A stretch of 64,000 bases of DNA from Acuticoccus sp965213555 (GCF_965213555.1 NZ_OZ243890.1:372001-436000), one strand, 5' to 3'. Numbered from the stretch's first letter, positions 43,092 to 51,539 are shown. A program made the numbers and translations. The notes: generated by a model from the letters alone, not told the origin.

Positions 43092-43411
43092 AGGTGACGG
43101 AAGGGTCCGGCAATGTGTTCGCAGACCTTGGCGTCGCCGAGCCCGAGGAGGAGTTGGCGAAGGCGCAGCTCGCCAGCCACATCCGCGAGGCGATCAAGCG
43201 CCGGCGGCTGACCCAGGCGGCGGCGGCCGAGCTGGTCGGGCTCGACCAACCCAAGGTGTCGGCGTTGATTAACGGCCGGCTGACCGGCTTTTCGAGCGAT
43301 CGGCTGCTGCGCTGCCTGACCGCGCTCGGGCAGGACGTGGATATCGTGGTCAAAGCGCCGCCCAGAAGCCGCCAACGCGGGCGGCTCCGTGTGGTGGAGA
43401 AGGCGGCGTGA
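43067..43411 (+). CDS. XRE-family antitoxin
   Basis: The 114-aa protein has a central helix-turn-helix (LASHIREAIKRRRLTQAAAA, then ELVGLDQPKVSALINGRLTG) and the HigA-2-like ending LLRCLTALGQDVDIVVKAPP. The N-terminal 40 residues probably wrap the toxin. Its start is inside the toxin gene and its end overlaps the GTG of the recombinase gene by 4 bp, so toxin, antitoxin and recombinase are one transcription unit. It probably represses through the inverted repeat at 42681-42698. Confidence 0.9.
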   Translation: MASKQDDMKVTEGSGNVFADLGVAEPEEELAKAQLASHIREAIKRRRLTQAAAAELVGLDQPKVSALINGRLTGFSSDRLLRCLTALGQDVDIVVKAPPRSRQRGRLRVVEKAA

Positions 43412-45207
43412 CCGCCGCCGTTCCATTGCGCGCCGCCCTGTATCTGCGCGTCTCGACCGCGCGGCAGGCCGAGCATGACGTGTCGATCCCCGATCAGCGC
43501 AAGCAGGGCGAAGCCTATTGCGTCGCGCGCGGCTATCAGCTCGTCGAGACCTTTGTGGACGCGGGCGCTTCCGCCACCAATGACCGCCGCCCCGAGTTCC
43601 AGCAGATGATCGAGGCCGGGACCGGCAAGCCCGCCCCGTTCGAGGTCATAGTGGTCCACTCGTTCAGTCGCTTCTTCCGCGATCACTTCGAGCTGGAGTT
43701 CTACGTCCGCAAGCTGGCGAAGAACGGCATCCGACTTGTGTCGATCACGCAGGAAATGGGCGACGACCCGATGCACGTCATGATGCGCCAGATCATGGCG
43801 CTGTTCGACGAGTATCAGTCCAAGGAGAACGCCAAGCACGTCCTCCGGGCCTTGAAGGAGAACGCGCGGCAAGGGTTCTGGAACGGCTCGCTGCCGCCGA
43901 TCGGCTACCGCGTCGTCGCCGCCGAGCAGCGCGGGGCCAAGATCAAGAAGAAGCTGGAGATCGACCCGCTCCATGCCGACACCGTGCGGCTGGCGTTCCG
44001 GCTCGCGCTGGAGGGCGATGGCACGAGCGGCCCGATGGGCGTCAAGTCGATCACCAAGCACCTGAACGCCCATCGCATCTTCACCCGCGATGGCGGGCGT
44101 TGGGGCATCGGCACCGTCCACCGGATGCTGACCCGGCAGACCTATATCGGTCGCCACGAGTTCAACCGCCGCACAAAGAACGGCGACAACAAGCCGGATG
44201 AGGAAGTTATCCCCGTCGCGGTGCCGCCGATCATCGACCAGGGGATCTTCAACGCCGTTCAGGCGCGCATGAAGGCCCGCAACCCGAAGGTGACGCCGCC
44301 CCAAATCGTGGGCGGACCCACGCTCCTTACCGGCCTGATCCATTGCGCCAAGTGCGGTGGAGCGATGACCATCCGCACCGGCAAGGGCGGTCGCTATCGC
44401 TACTACACCTGCTCGACCAAAGCGCGGCAGGGACCGACCGCTTGCACCGGCATGACCGTCCCGATGGAGAAGCTGGACGCGCTGGTCGCCGGGCATCTGG
44501 AGGACCGGCTGCTTGATCCGACGCGGCTGGAGGAGGTGCTCGCCACTGTCCTCGACCGGCGGCAGGAGCGAACCGAGCGTCGCCGCGATCACATCGCCGA
44601 GCTGAACAAGCGGGCGACCGAGACCGACCTACGGCTCAAGCGGCTTTACGACGCCATCGAGAGCGGCGTCGCCGACCTTGACGACCCCGACCTCAAGGAC
44701 CGCATCGCCAGCCTCAAGGCCGTCCGCGACCAATCCCGCGTCCATGCCGACCGTGCGTCGGCCATGCTCGAAAGCGCGGGTCAGAAGACGATCACCACGC
44801 CCATGCTGCGAAAGTTCGCACAGACCGCCCGCCAGCGGATACGTCTCGATGGCGGCGGCTATCGCCGCGACCACCTTCGCGCGCTCGCCCAGCGCGTCGA
44901 AGTCAACGACGGCGAGGTCCGCATCATGGGATCGAAAAGCGACCTGCTGCGGACGCTTGCCGCAGGGAGCGCGGGAACGCTGGGGGGCGTAGTGCCCACC
45001 TTTGTTCCGAAGTGGCGGGTGGGGTGGGATTCGAACCCACGAGGCGGTCACCCGCCTGCCGGTTTTCAAGACCGGTGCCTTCAACCACTCGGCCACCCAC
45101 CCAAGTGCGGCCGTACACCGCGGCGACCCCTCTGCCACAGCCCGTGCGCCGAGCCAACCGGCGTGACCAAGAGGCGAGCGCTCGCGCGGCAACCGCTCCA
45201 GCGGTGA
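43408..45207 (+). CDS. Large serine recombinase, 3' end running into tRNA-Ser
   Basis: The resolvase-type catalytic domain has LYLRVSTARQ with Ser16, then SIPDQRKQGEAYC and VHSFSRFFRDHFELEFYVRK. The recombinase domain follows (NGSLPPIGYRVV), then a zinc ribbon (HCAKCGGAMTIRTGKGG, then YYTCSTKAR), and a long coiled coil (residues about 385-460). Native-looking sequence ends near VVPTFVPKWR at about 45018. Beyond that the frame reads antisense tRNA-Ser (WDSNPRGGHPPAGF) and flanking chromosome up to 45207, so the true protein probably ends differently in the circular form. It inserts and excises the element at the tRNA 3' end. GTG 43408 overlaps the antitoxin stop. Confidence 0.9.
   Translation: MTAAVPLRAALYLRVSTARQAEHDVSIPDQRKQGEAYCVARGYQLVETFVDAGASATNDRRPEFQQMIEAGTGKPAPFEVIVVHSFSRFFRDHFELEFYVRKLAKNGIRLVSITQEMGDDPMHVMMRQIMALFDEYQSKENAKHVLRALKENARQGFWNGSLPPIGYRVVAAEQRGAKIKKKLEIDPLHADTVRLAFRLALEGDGTSGPMGVKSITKHLNAHRIFTRDGGRWGIGTVHRMLTRQTYIGRHEFNRRTKNGDNKPDEEVIPVAVPPIIDQGIFNAVQARMKARNPKVTPPQIVGGPTLLTGLIHCAKCGGAMTIRTGKGGRYRYYTCSTKARQGPTACTGMTVPMEKLDALVAGHLEDRLLDPTRLEEVLATVLDRRQERTERRRDHIAELNKRATETDLRLKRLYDAIESGVADLDDPDLKDRIASLKAVRDQSRVHADRASAMLESAGQKTITTPMLRKFAQTARQRIRLDGGGYRRDHLRALAQRVEVNDGEVRIMGSKSDLLRTLAAGSAGTLGGVVPTFVPKWRVGWDSNPRGGHPPAGFQDRCLQPLGHPPKCGRTPRRPLCHSPCAEPTGVTKRRALARQPLQR
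45013..45102 (-). tRNA. tRNA-Ser (anticodon TGA)
   Basis: On the minus strand acceptor GGGTGGG pairs perfectly with CCCACCC. D-arm GCCGAGTGGTTGAAGGC, anticodon stem CCGGT/ACCGG with loop CTTGAAA (TGA at 45068-45066), a long class II variable arm, T arm GTGGG-TTCGAAT-CCCAC, discriminator G and encoded CCA (45015-45013). The 3' end is the junction with the serine recombinase gene. Confidence 0.96.
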
Positions 45208-45926
45208 TGCATCTAACCGTTGCTGCGAGACAAGTTGCTGCCGGGAAGTTGGCGGCGAGGCGATCGTAGCGCGTGGCGACACGGCGGAAGTCATTGAGCC
45301 GGCCGAAGATGGGCTCGACGGCGTTGCGATCACCGTAGAGCCACGGCGAGAAGCCGTTCGTCCAGCGGCGGTTGCCCTCCGGCGGGATGTTGGGCACGGC
45401 GTCGCGAGCCTCGACCGTCCGGCGAGCCCTGTTCGTGTCGTAGCCCCCTCGTCGGGGTGCAGGATCAGGCAGTCCGCGACCATCTCGACAGGGTCGGTGC
45501 AGTGGGCGACCTGTCCGCCGGTCAGCGAGAAGGCGACCGGCGACAGACCTCGTCGGTCAGCGCATGGATCTCGGTCGTGCGACCGTCGCCGGAGCGCCCG
45601 ATGGCTGGGGTTCGCTCCCCCCCCCCTTTGGCACCGGACGCACTGCGGTGCGCCTCGACGGCCGAGGGGTCGACCAACAGCGCTGGCGAGGGCCCGCCCG
45701 CCGAGGCGAGGGCGCGGCAGAGATCCACACGCCCTTCGCGGCGCAACGAACGAAGCGGTTGTAGAGCGTCTTGTGCGGCCCGTCGCCGTCGAGCGCATCC
45801 TTCCAGCGGTCCCCAGAGGTCAGCACGTGGATGATCCGTCGGTCGTCGACCCTCGGCTCGCCCCGCAAGTCGGTTAGACGCTGGCCCGAAGGCGCGCGAC
45901 GGACGACCGAAGTTGCGGGCCCTCAT
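45190..45926 (-). pseudogene. IS5-family transposase remnant right of the tRNA
   Basis: On the minus strand the order of an IS5 transposase is readable across frames: RARNFGRPSRA at the start, HKTLYNRFVRCAAKGVW, then ALASAGGPSPALLVDPSAVE, RTTEIHALTDEVC, VAFSLTGGQVAHCTDPVEM and finally MPNIPPEGNRRWTNGFSPWL with GDRNAVEPIFGRLNDFRRVA. At least three frameshifts separate these, one of them at or near a 10-C run (45617-45626). It is a different IS5 subgroup from the copy at 20.8-21.4 kb. It lies beyond the tRNA, outside the recombinase-defined end. Confidence 0.8.
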
Positions 45927-46215
45927 GCTAGCCTACGCGACGGCCGAGACGACCTCTATGGTTCGCGCGAGCGATCATTGCGAGGACGACCGCGCGCCGG
46001 GCTCGCTCGACTTGCCCGCGCGCTGGCGACGGCGTGAACACGTCTTGCGGCAGGGTCGAAGGCTGGGCAGAGGATGAGGGTCGATCGACGCGGTAGATCC
46101 TGGGCTCGCTCGGGCGCGCTGCATCATGGCCAACGAGCGCGCGGCGTGCCCTTTCGCTGGCGGTGCCGTCGCCTTATCGTCCCTCGCGTGGCAAGCATTG
46201 CCGGGGGAGTTCTGC
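45927..46215. other. Intergenic region before bolA
   Basis: About 290 bp with no supported gene. In many alphaproteobacteria purL precedes bolA; it is not here, which suggests rearrangement around the tRNA-Ser and IS remnant. Confidence 0.4.
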
Positions 46216-46452
46216 ATGGCGATGGACCGGAACGAGATCGAGCGCCTCATCCGCCAGGCGCTGCCCGACGCCACGGTGGAGATCCGCGACCTCGCCGGCG
46301 ACGGCGACCACTACGCCGCGGTCGTCGTGTCCGAGGTGTTCCGGGGCAAGACGCGCGTCGCCCAGCACAAGCTCGTCTATGACGCGCTTCAGGGTCGCAT
46401 GGGTGGAGAGCTTCATGCCCTCGCGTTGCAGACCTCCGCGCCCGAGGCCTGA
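46216..46452 (+). CDS. bolA: BolA-family protein
   Basis: The 78-aa protein has MDRNEIERLIRQALPDATVE, then DGDHYAAVVVSEVFRGKTRV with the cluster-ligand His region, and AQHKLVYDALQGRMGGELHA, which together cover the BolA class II KH-like fold. BolA proteins pair with CGFS monothiol glutaredoxins to hold [2Fe-2S] clusters for iron sensing and cluster delivery; just such a glutaredoxin is encoded 115 bp downstream. ATG 46216 (MAMDRNE) is chosen over an upstream ATG at 46126 that adds unrelated sequence. Confidence 0.93.
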   Translation: MAMDRNEIERLIRQALPDATVEIRDLAGDGDHYAAVVVSEVFRGKTRVAQHKLVYDALQGRMGGELHALALQTSAPEA

Positions 46453-46567
46453 GGCTTTCCCCCGGCTCGCACTGCGCCTATGTGAGCGATGAGTGCGCTG
46501 GCACGCAGCCGGCGTGAGCCTCGCAGATGAGCGGCCTCGCCGCGAGCCAAGCACCGAAGGAGTGATG

Positions 46568-46906
46568 ATGAGCGATGCACATCAGACCATCGACGCCGCC
46601 GTGAAGGGGCACGACGTGATGCTGTTCATGAAGGGGACCAAGCAGTTCCCGCAGTGCGGCTTCTCCGGGCAGGTCGTGCAGATCCTCGACTACCTCGGCG
46701 TCGACTACCAGACGATGAACGTGCTCGAGGACGATGCGGTGCGCTCCGGGATCAAGGACTACTCCAACTGGCCGACGATCCCGCAGCTCTACGTCAAGGG
46801 CGAGTTCGTGGGTGGCTGCGACATCGTGCGGGAGATGTTCCAGGCCGGCGAGCTGCAGGAGCACCTCTCGAACGCCGGCGTTCCGACGCGAGACGCCGCT
46901 GCGTGA
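46568..46906 (+). CDS. grxD: Monothiol glutaredoxin (Grx4/GrxD type)
   Basis: The 112-aa protein has VMLFMKGTKQFPQCGFSGQV, with the CGFS cluster-binding Cys, NWPTIPQLYVKGEFVGGCDI (cis-Pro and glutathione-binding region) and LQEHLSNAGV. It coordinates a shared [2Fe-2S] cluster with BolA and passes clusters to apo-proteins. Two ATGs are in tandem; 46568 lies 5 bp after AAGGAG, 46565 only 2 bp, so 46568 is preferred. Confidence 0.96.
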   Translation: MSDAHQTIDAAVKGHDVMLFMKGTKQFPQCGFSGQVVQILDYLGVDYQTMNVLEDDAVRSGIKDYSNWPTIPQLYVKGEFVGGCDIVREMFQAGELQEHLSNAGVPTRDAAA

Positions 46907-46999
46907 GCTTCGGTTCGGCGCTGGCGGGTGCGCGGCGCGAGCGCCCGCGGATCGCCTCCCAGGGAGTTCACCGTCCCGGGGGACGTCAGGCCGACGCCG

Positions 47000-48259
47000 T
47001 CAGAGAGGGTGGCCGCTGTGGGTGAGGTGCGCCGCGCCGTCGCGGTCGGTGCGGCAGTCGTCGTCGGCGTATTGGGTCAACGTGAGCGCGACGTAGCTCG
47101 GTGAGGTTGCGTCGACGGCGAGCGTGCTGTTCTCCGCGAAGCGCTCCAGCGCCCCAGCGCTGCGGCGCCCCCATAGCCCATCCACCGGCCCCGGCTCGCA
47201 GCCCAGGCGCGCGAGCTCGGTCTGGAGTGCCTGCGTCAACGCGGTCGACCCAACGCCGTTGGGCCCGATGATGCGCGACGTGATGGTGCTCGTCTCGTCG
47301 GTGATGCGGTAAGAGCCTCCGTCGCGGATGAGCTCGACCTCGTACCGCAAGGTGCCGCGCAGCGCCGTGCGCCCCGCCGGGTTCGAGGCGGTGAAACGGG
47401 CGACGCCGAAGACGATGCAGCGGGCGCCGGCCGCCGCGCACGACACCTGGGGCGGTCCCGCCCGCACCAAGCTGAAGTGCGGCCAGCGCCGCGTGTAGGC
47501 CTCACGCCGGCGAATGAGCTCGCCCCGAGACACCGCCTCGCCGAAGTAGACGACCCGCTCGTCGTACAGCCTGCCAGCGAGCGCGCGCATGGCGTGCGGC
47601 GGGGCGTTGGCGCTCGCGAAGTAGAACTCCATGACCTCGCTGACGGCGCGGTCGCCGCCCTCGGTCCCGATTGACCCCTCGTCGCGGCGGCGCGGCGCGA
47701 GCGCGGCGGTTCGTCGGTAGGTGAGGCCGGAGCGTGCGGCCCTCTCTGCGGTGAGGTACGCCATGGACGTGTGGTCGGCCTCCGTCGCCATCACCACGAC
47801 CCCGAGCGGGTAGCCGAGCCGCGTGAGGTAGGCGCCGACGATGGCGTTTCCGCTCGCCGTCATGCGCAAGGTGTCCCCCTGCCGTGCGGCAGCGGCGTGG
47901 AAGCCGATGGAGCCGCCGTCCTCCAACGTGCGTTCCTCGCCAGCAAGCCAGATCAGGGCGCAGGCGGACGTGCAATGCCCATCCGCAGCGACGACCGTGT
48001 GGTCGCCCCGCTCGCGCAGAAGCTCGCCGATCGTCAGCGCGTCAATGAGCTTGCCGCCCGGCCCGTCCAGGACGATCGTGGCGACCGGCAACCCGCGCAC
48101 CGCGCGGCGAAAGCGCGCCGCGTCGCCGAGCTTGATGTCTCCCTCGACGAACACGCGCGGCCGATCATCGCCCCGCTCGATGCGGACCTCGGCTGCACGG
48201 GCGGCGATCGTCGGCGCTGCGAGCGTCGCGGCGACGAGGAGGCACAACAGGTGACGCAT
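47000..48259 (-). CDS. Periplasmic ClpP/crotonase-fold protein with peptidoglycan-binding-like tail
   Basis: The 419-aa protein has a signal peptide (MRHLLCLLVAATLAAPTIAA) and a ClpP-like domain: IVLDGPGGKLIDALTIGELL and CTSACALIWLAGEERTLEDG, where the Ser in CTSAC is placed like the catalytic Ser of SppA/NfeD-type proteases, plus GSIGFHAAAA with His. This is the COG3904 group of predicted periplasmic proteins. The C-terminus (LQTELARLGCEPGPVDGLWG, then RSAGALERFAE) is a PG_binding_1-like repeat. ATG 48259 is chosen because it opens the signal peptide. Protease activity is plausible but unproven. Confidence 0.8.
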   Translation of the reverse strand: MRHLLCLLVAATLAAPTIAARAAEVRIERGDDRPRVFVEGDIKLGDAARFRRAVRGLPVATIVLDGPGGKLIDALTIGELLRERGDHTVVAADGHCTSACALIWLAGEERTLEDGGSIGFHAAAARQGDTLRMTASGNAIVGAYLTRLGYPLGVVVMATEADHTSMAYLTAERAARSGLTYRRTAALAPRRRDEGSIGTEGGDRAVSEVMEFYFASANAPPHAMRALAGRLYDERVVYFGEAVSRGELIRRREAYTRRWPHFSLVRAGPPQVSCAAAGARCIVFGVARFTASNPAGRTALRGTLRYEVELIRDGGSYRITDETSTITSRIIGPNGVGSTALTQALQTELARLGCEPGPVDGLWGRRSAGALERFAENSTLAVDATSPSYVALTLTQYADDDCRTDRDGAAHLTHSGHPL

Positions 48260-48371
48260 CGGCACCCCGTGTCTTGCTGCGACAGCCTCACCGTGCCGCG
48301 AAGCCGCCGCGGCTTCAAGCCCTTGAGCCGCTCGGGGGTCAGCCTCGAACAAGCGCCTGGAGCGGTTTGAC

Positions 48372-48457
48372 GTTAGGTGGAACCACCTAACCCCAACAAG
48401 ACCGCCCTTCATCAAGGAGCTAGCGCATCTTATCTGGGTCTGAGGAGACCCAGGATG
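48372..48457. repeat. Pair of palindromic elements (REP-like) downstream of the ABC exporter
   Basis: Element one: gttaggtgg (48372-48380) and ccacctaac (48383-48391), separated by AA. Element two: ctgggtct (48433-48440) and agacccag (48445-48452) around GAGG, widened by gcatc (48424-48428) and gatgc (48453-48457). Both lie between the stop of the ABC-2 permease (48460) and the start of the ClpP-fold gene (48259). The second can act as the exporter terminator; the paired layout recalls interspersed palindromic repeats of Hyphomicrobiales. Confidence 0.55.
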
Positions 48458-48459
48458 CT

Positions 48460-49221
48460 CTAGGTCCTGAGGCGATAACCGGTCCGGAACATCCAAGCCA
48501 CCACCGCAAGGCACACGGCGGCGAACAGCGCGATCATCGCCATCGAAAATGCAAGGTTCACGTCCGCCTCACCGAAGAAGCTCCAGCGGTAAGTCGAGAT
48601 CAAGTAGACAACCGGGTTGAACAGCGTCACCGTCTGCCACGTTTCCGGCAGCATGGAGATCGAGTAGAAGCTGCCGCCGAGGAACACCAGCGGCGTGATG
48701 ATGAGGAGCGGGACGAGCTGGAGCTGCTCGAAGTTCTTCGCCCAAATGCCGATGATGAAGCCGAACAGGGAGAATACCAGGCACGTCATGGTGAGGAGCG
48801 CCACCATGGCGGCCGGGTGGGCGACGCGGACCTCGACGAAGGCCGTCGCCGTCACGAGGATCACAAGGCCGATGACGAACGACTTGGTCGCTGCTGCGGC
48901 CACGAAGCCGAGGGTGATCTCCAGGTACGAGACGGGCGCCGACAGGTACTCGTAGATCGAGCCGATGAACTTGGGAAAGAAGATCCCGAACGCTGCGTTC
49001 GTGACGGACTGGGTGAGGACCGTGAGCATGATGAGGCCTGGGACGATGAACGAGGCGTAACTCACCCCCTCGACCTCCTGGATGCGAGAGCCGATGGCGC
49101 CGCCGAAGACGACGAAGTACAGCGAGGTGGTGATGACCGGCGCCACCAGCGACTGGAGCGTGGTGCGCACCGCCCGGCTCATCTCGTGCCGGTAGATCGC
49201 CCAGACGGCGCACCAGTTCAC
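48460..49221 (-). CDS. ABC-2 type transporter permease
   Basis: The 253-aa protein has six hydrophobic segments with the ABC-2 pattern: an N-terminal YRHEMSRAVRTTLQSLVAPV amphipathic connection, SFIVPGLIMLTVLTQS, LVFSLFGFIIGIWAKNFEQL and PLVFLGGSFYSISMLPETWQ near the end. This is the YadH/NodJ-like exporter permease. GTG 49221 overlaps the ATPase stop (GTGA), giving tight translational coupling. Together with the ATPase it exports a hydrophobic compound or polysaccharide; the substrate cannot be read. Confidence 0.92.
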   Translation of the reverse strand: MNWCAVWAIYRHEMSRAVRTTLQSLVAPVITTSLYFVVFGGAIGSRIQEVEGVSYASFIVPGLIMLTVLTQSVTNAAFGIFFPKFIGSIYEYLSAPVSYLEITLGFVAAAATKSFVIGLVILVTATAFVEVRVAHPAAMVALLTMTCLVFSLFGFIIGIWAKNFEQLQLVPLLIITPLVFLGGSFYSISMLPETWQTVTLFNPVVYLISTYRWSFFGEADVNLAFSMAMIALFAAVCLAVVAWMFRTGYRLRT

Positions 49222-50165
49222 TCGGCCGCCTCCCACTGCTGCGTGCCGTTCTCGACGAGCTCCACGAAGATGTCCTCGAGCGAGCGGTGCGCCGTCTCGA
49301 CGTCGGTCAAGGTGAGTCCGGCCTTGCTCAGCGCTTCGAACAGGTCGCCGACGCTGGGCCCGGCATCGCTGATCGCGTAGGTGATCGTGCGGCGGTCCTC
49401 GGTGAGGCTGACGTCGTGGTTGGACAGGCCATCGGGCAGCCGATCGAGCGGCTCTGCGAGCGTGACCACCACCTCGCGCCGGCCCATGCGACGCATCAGC
49501 GCCTCCTTGTCCTCCACGAGCAGGATCTGGCCGTTCGAGATGATGCCGACGCGCTCGGCGATCGCCTCCGCCTCCTCGATGTAGTGTGTGGTGAGGATGA
49601 TGGTGACACCGTCCTCGCGCAGGCGCCGCACGATCGCCCACATGTCCTTGCGCAATTCCACGTCGACGCCCGCGGTGGGCTCGTCGAGGAAGAGCACGCG
49701 CGGGCCGTGCGCGAGCGCCTTGGCGATCAGGACGCGACGCTTCATGCCACCGGACAGCTCCTTGAGCTGCGCGTCGCGCTTGTCCCACAGGGTCAGCATG
49801 CGCAGGAGGCCTTCCAAGTGCGCGGGGTCCTGCTTCTTGCCGAACAGGCCGCGCGAGAAGCGCACGGTGGCCGCCACGGTCTCGAAGGGCTCGAGCGCAA
49901 CCTCCTGGGGGACGAGGCCGATCAGGGAGCGGGCGCGCTTGTAGTCCGCCACGGCGTCGTGCCCGTCGACGGTGACACGACCGGCGCTCGGGGTCGTCAG
50001 CCCGCAGATGATGGAGATGAGCGTCGTCTTGCCGGCACCGTTCGGGCCGAGCAGCGCCAGGATCTCGCCGCGACGGATGGTGAGGGACACGTCGCGCAGC
50101 GCCGTCTCCCCCGACGCGTACGTCTTGTGGAGGCCCTCCACCGTGAGGATGGCATCGGTCTGCAT
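49218..50165 (-). CDS. ABC-2 type transporter ATP-binding protein
   Basis: The 315-aa ATPase has Walker A LLGPNGAGKTTLI, Q-loop LVPQEVALEP, signature LSGGMKRR, Walker B RVLFLDEPTAGVD and H-loop TTHYIEEA, with a C-terminal extension of about 90 aa as in the YadG/CcmA group. ATG 50165 begins MQTDAILTVEGLHKTY; the frame is open further upstream but without family sequence. It is divergent from msrA, 156 bp away. Confidence 0.93.
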   Translation of the reverse strand: MQTDAILTVEGLHKTYASGETALRDVSLTIRRGEILALLGPNGAGKTTLISIICGLTTPSAGRVTVDGHDAVADYKRARSLIGLVPQEVALEPFETVAATVRFSRGLFGKKQDPAHLEGLLRMLTLWDKRDAQLKELSGGMKRRVLIAKALAHGPRVLFLDEPTAGVDVELRKDMWAIVRRLREDGVTIILTTHYIEEAEAIAERVGIISNGQILLVEDKEALMRRMGRREVVVTLAEPLDRLPDGLSNHDVSLTEDRRTITYAISDAGPSVGDLFEALSKAGLTLTDVETAHRSLEDIFVELVENGTQQWEAAE

Positions 50166-50321
50166 GGTCCGGCTCCGTTTGCCGCGCGCCACGGGTCGAG
50201 GCCGGCATGTGAGGGCTTGCCTTGCCCACGAGCGTCCCCGGAGCAAGCGATAACATTCGCGTGGGACGCTCCCGTCGGCCACCGCGCAACCTACCTAGGG
50301 GTAAACCCAAGGAGTTTGTGC

Positions 50322-50951
50322 ATGAACATGGTGTCACGGGCGACGGCGGCGGTCGCGGTCCTCGCCCTCCTCTCGCCGGCCGCGACGTCGGCGCAGGACG
50401 CGTCCGGCGCTGCGGCGGACGGGACCGCGACCGCGGTCTTCGCCGGCGGCTGCTTCTGGTGCGTCGAGGCCGACTTCGACAAGGTGGACGGCGTCCTCAA
50501 GACCGTCTCCGGCTACACCGGAGGGACGACGCAGAGCCCCACGTACAAGGAGGTCACCTACGGCGACACGGGGCACTACGAGGCCGTCGAGGTGACCTAC
50601 GACCCCGCGAAGGTCGACTACCGCACGCTCGTGGACTACCACTTCCGCCACATCGACCCGACGGACGCCGGCGGCCAGTTCTGCGACCGTGGCGACAGCT
50701 ACCGCACCGCGATCTTCGTGGATGGCGCCGAGGAGCGCGCAGCGGCGGAGGCGTCGAAGGCCGAGGCCGATGCGCTCATCGAGGAGGAAGTGGTCACGCC
50801 GATCTTCGAGGCCGGCGCGTTCTACCCGGCCGAGGAGTACCACCAGGACTACTACGAGAAGAGCTCGCTGAAGTACAAGTACTACCGCTGGAGCTGCGGC
50901 CGCGACGCCCGTGTCGCCGAGGTCTGGGCGGGGGTCGACCAGCCGTCCTGA
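50322..50951 (+). CDS. msrA: Peptide methionine sulfoxide reductase A, exported form
   Basis: The 209-aa protein has a signal peptide (MNMVSRATAAVAVLALLSPA, cut near TSAQDASG) before the MsrA domain: FAGGCFWCVEADFDKVDGVL with the catalytic Cys of GCFWC, SGYTGGTTQSPTYKEV, GHYEAVEVTYDP and AEEYHQDYYEKSS. It reduces methionine-S-sulfoxide in proteins, here in the periplasm. ATG 50322 follows AAGGAG by 7 bp. Two further Cys (QFCDRG and SCGRD) could serve as resolving residues. Confidence 0.95.
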   Translation: MNMVSRATAAVAVLALLSPAATSAQDASGAAADGTATAVFAGGCFWCVEADFDKVDGVLKTVSGYTGGTTQSPTYKEVTYGDTGHYEAVEVTYDPAKVDYRTLVDYHFRHIDPTDAGGQFCDRGDSYRTAIFVDGAEERAAAEASKAEADALIEEEVVTPIFEAGAFYPAEEYHQDYYEKSSLKYKYYRWSCGRDARVAEVWAGVDQPS

Positions 50952-50990
50952 CGCCGACCGGTGCCGCCTGTGCGGCGCCGAGCTGACGGG

Positions 50991-51539
50991 TCAGAACATC
51001 GTCACCTGCTCGCAGGCGGCGACTTCGATGACCACCGAGCCGTTCGCGCGACCAAGGCGCATGGTGCAGTCGGCGACGGAGTGGAACGTCGCCGACAGCG
51101 CGGCGGCGCCGGCGGTCGAGAGTGTGCCGGTCTCGGTGAGCGTGACGACGGCGGCAGCCTCGCCGTCTGGCAATGGTGTCACCCGTCGCACGTCGCTCGT
51201 CAGCGTGAAGTCCCAAATCTGGGTGCCGACGGCGAGCGGTGAGGTGGAGGTCGCGGCAAGGCCGGTCAACTGCTCGCGGCCGAGCGCGGCCTGGTAGGTC
51301 ACCGCGAGGCCGCGGGCGGTGTGCACCGACCCTGCGATGGCAAAGCTCGCCTCCGGCGCCAGGCGCCCCTCCAGCCACGCCACGGCGCCCTGGTAGGTGC
51401 CATCCCGCACGAGCTCGTTCGCGTCCTCCGCCGGCCCGTCGAAGAAGCCCCTCGCGTCGTCCTCCGTCACCGCATCCTGCGCCGCCGTGGGCGCTGTAAG
51501 CAACGCGAGCGTGAGCAGCGCGGCGATTGTCCTTGTCAT
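50991..51539 (-). CDS. Secreted protein of unknown function (possible NTF2/SnoaL-like fold)
   Basis: The 182-aa protein has a signal peptide (MTRTIAALLTLALLTAPTAA) followed by QDAVTEDDARGFFDGPAEDA. The mature part alternates strands and turns (FTLTSDVRRVTPLPDGEAAA, VTLTETGTLS) and ends with a Cys pair (DCTMRLG and ACEQVTMF) likely forming a disulfide. The pattern recalls SnoaL-like NTF2 folds but no diagnostic motif is seen. ATG 51539 follows GGGGAAGG. It is convergent with msrA and lies 53 bp from the end of gatA. Confidence 0.7.
   Translation of the reverse strand: MTRTIAALLTLALLTAPTAAQDAVTEDDARGFFDGPAEDANELVRDGTYQGAVAWLEGRLAPEASFAIAGSVHTARGLAVTYQAALGREQLTGLAATSTSPLAVGTQIWDFTLTSDVRRVTPLPDGEAAAVVTLTETGTLSTAGAAALSATFHSVADCTMRLGRANGSVVIEVAACEQVTMF

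Larger units (their letters stand above)
26903..45015. mobile_element. Putative integrative mobilisable element carrying the defence operon
   Basis: The right end is well supported: a large serine recombinase gene abuts the 3' CCA of tRNA-Ser(TGA) at 45013. A relaxase with no conjugation machinery, a toxin-antitoxin pair and defence cargo are the usual contents. The left end is not defined; it could lie before the HigA-like gene or further left, taking in the lanthipeptide cluster from about 21.5 kb. Codon and base composition differ between the lanthipeptide cluster, the defence operon and the mobility genes, so the region may have been assembled in steps. Confidence 0.55.

Noticed and set aside
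45019..45207. Genuine C-terminal domain of the recombinase
   Set aside because: The residues are the familiar antisense translation of tRNA-Ser (WDSNPRGG), so this part is junction read-through.
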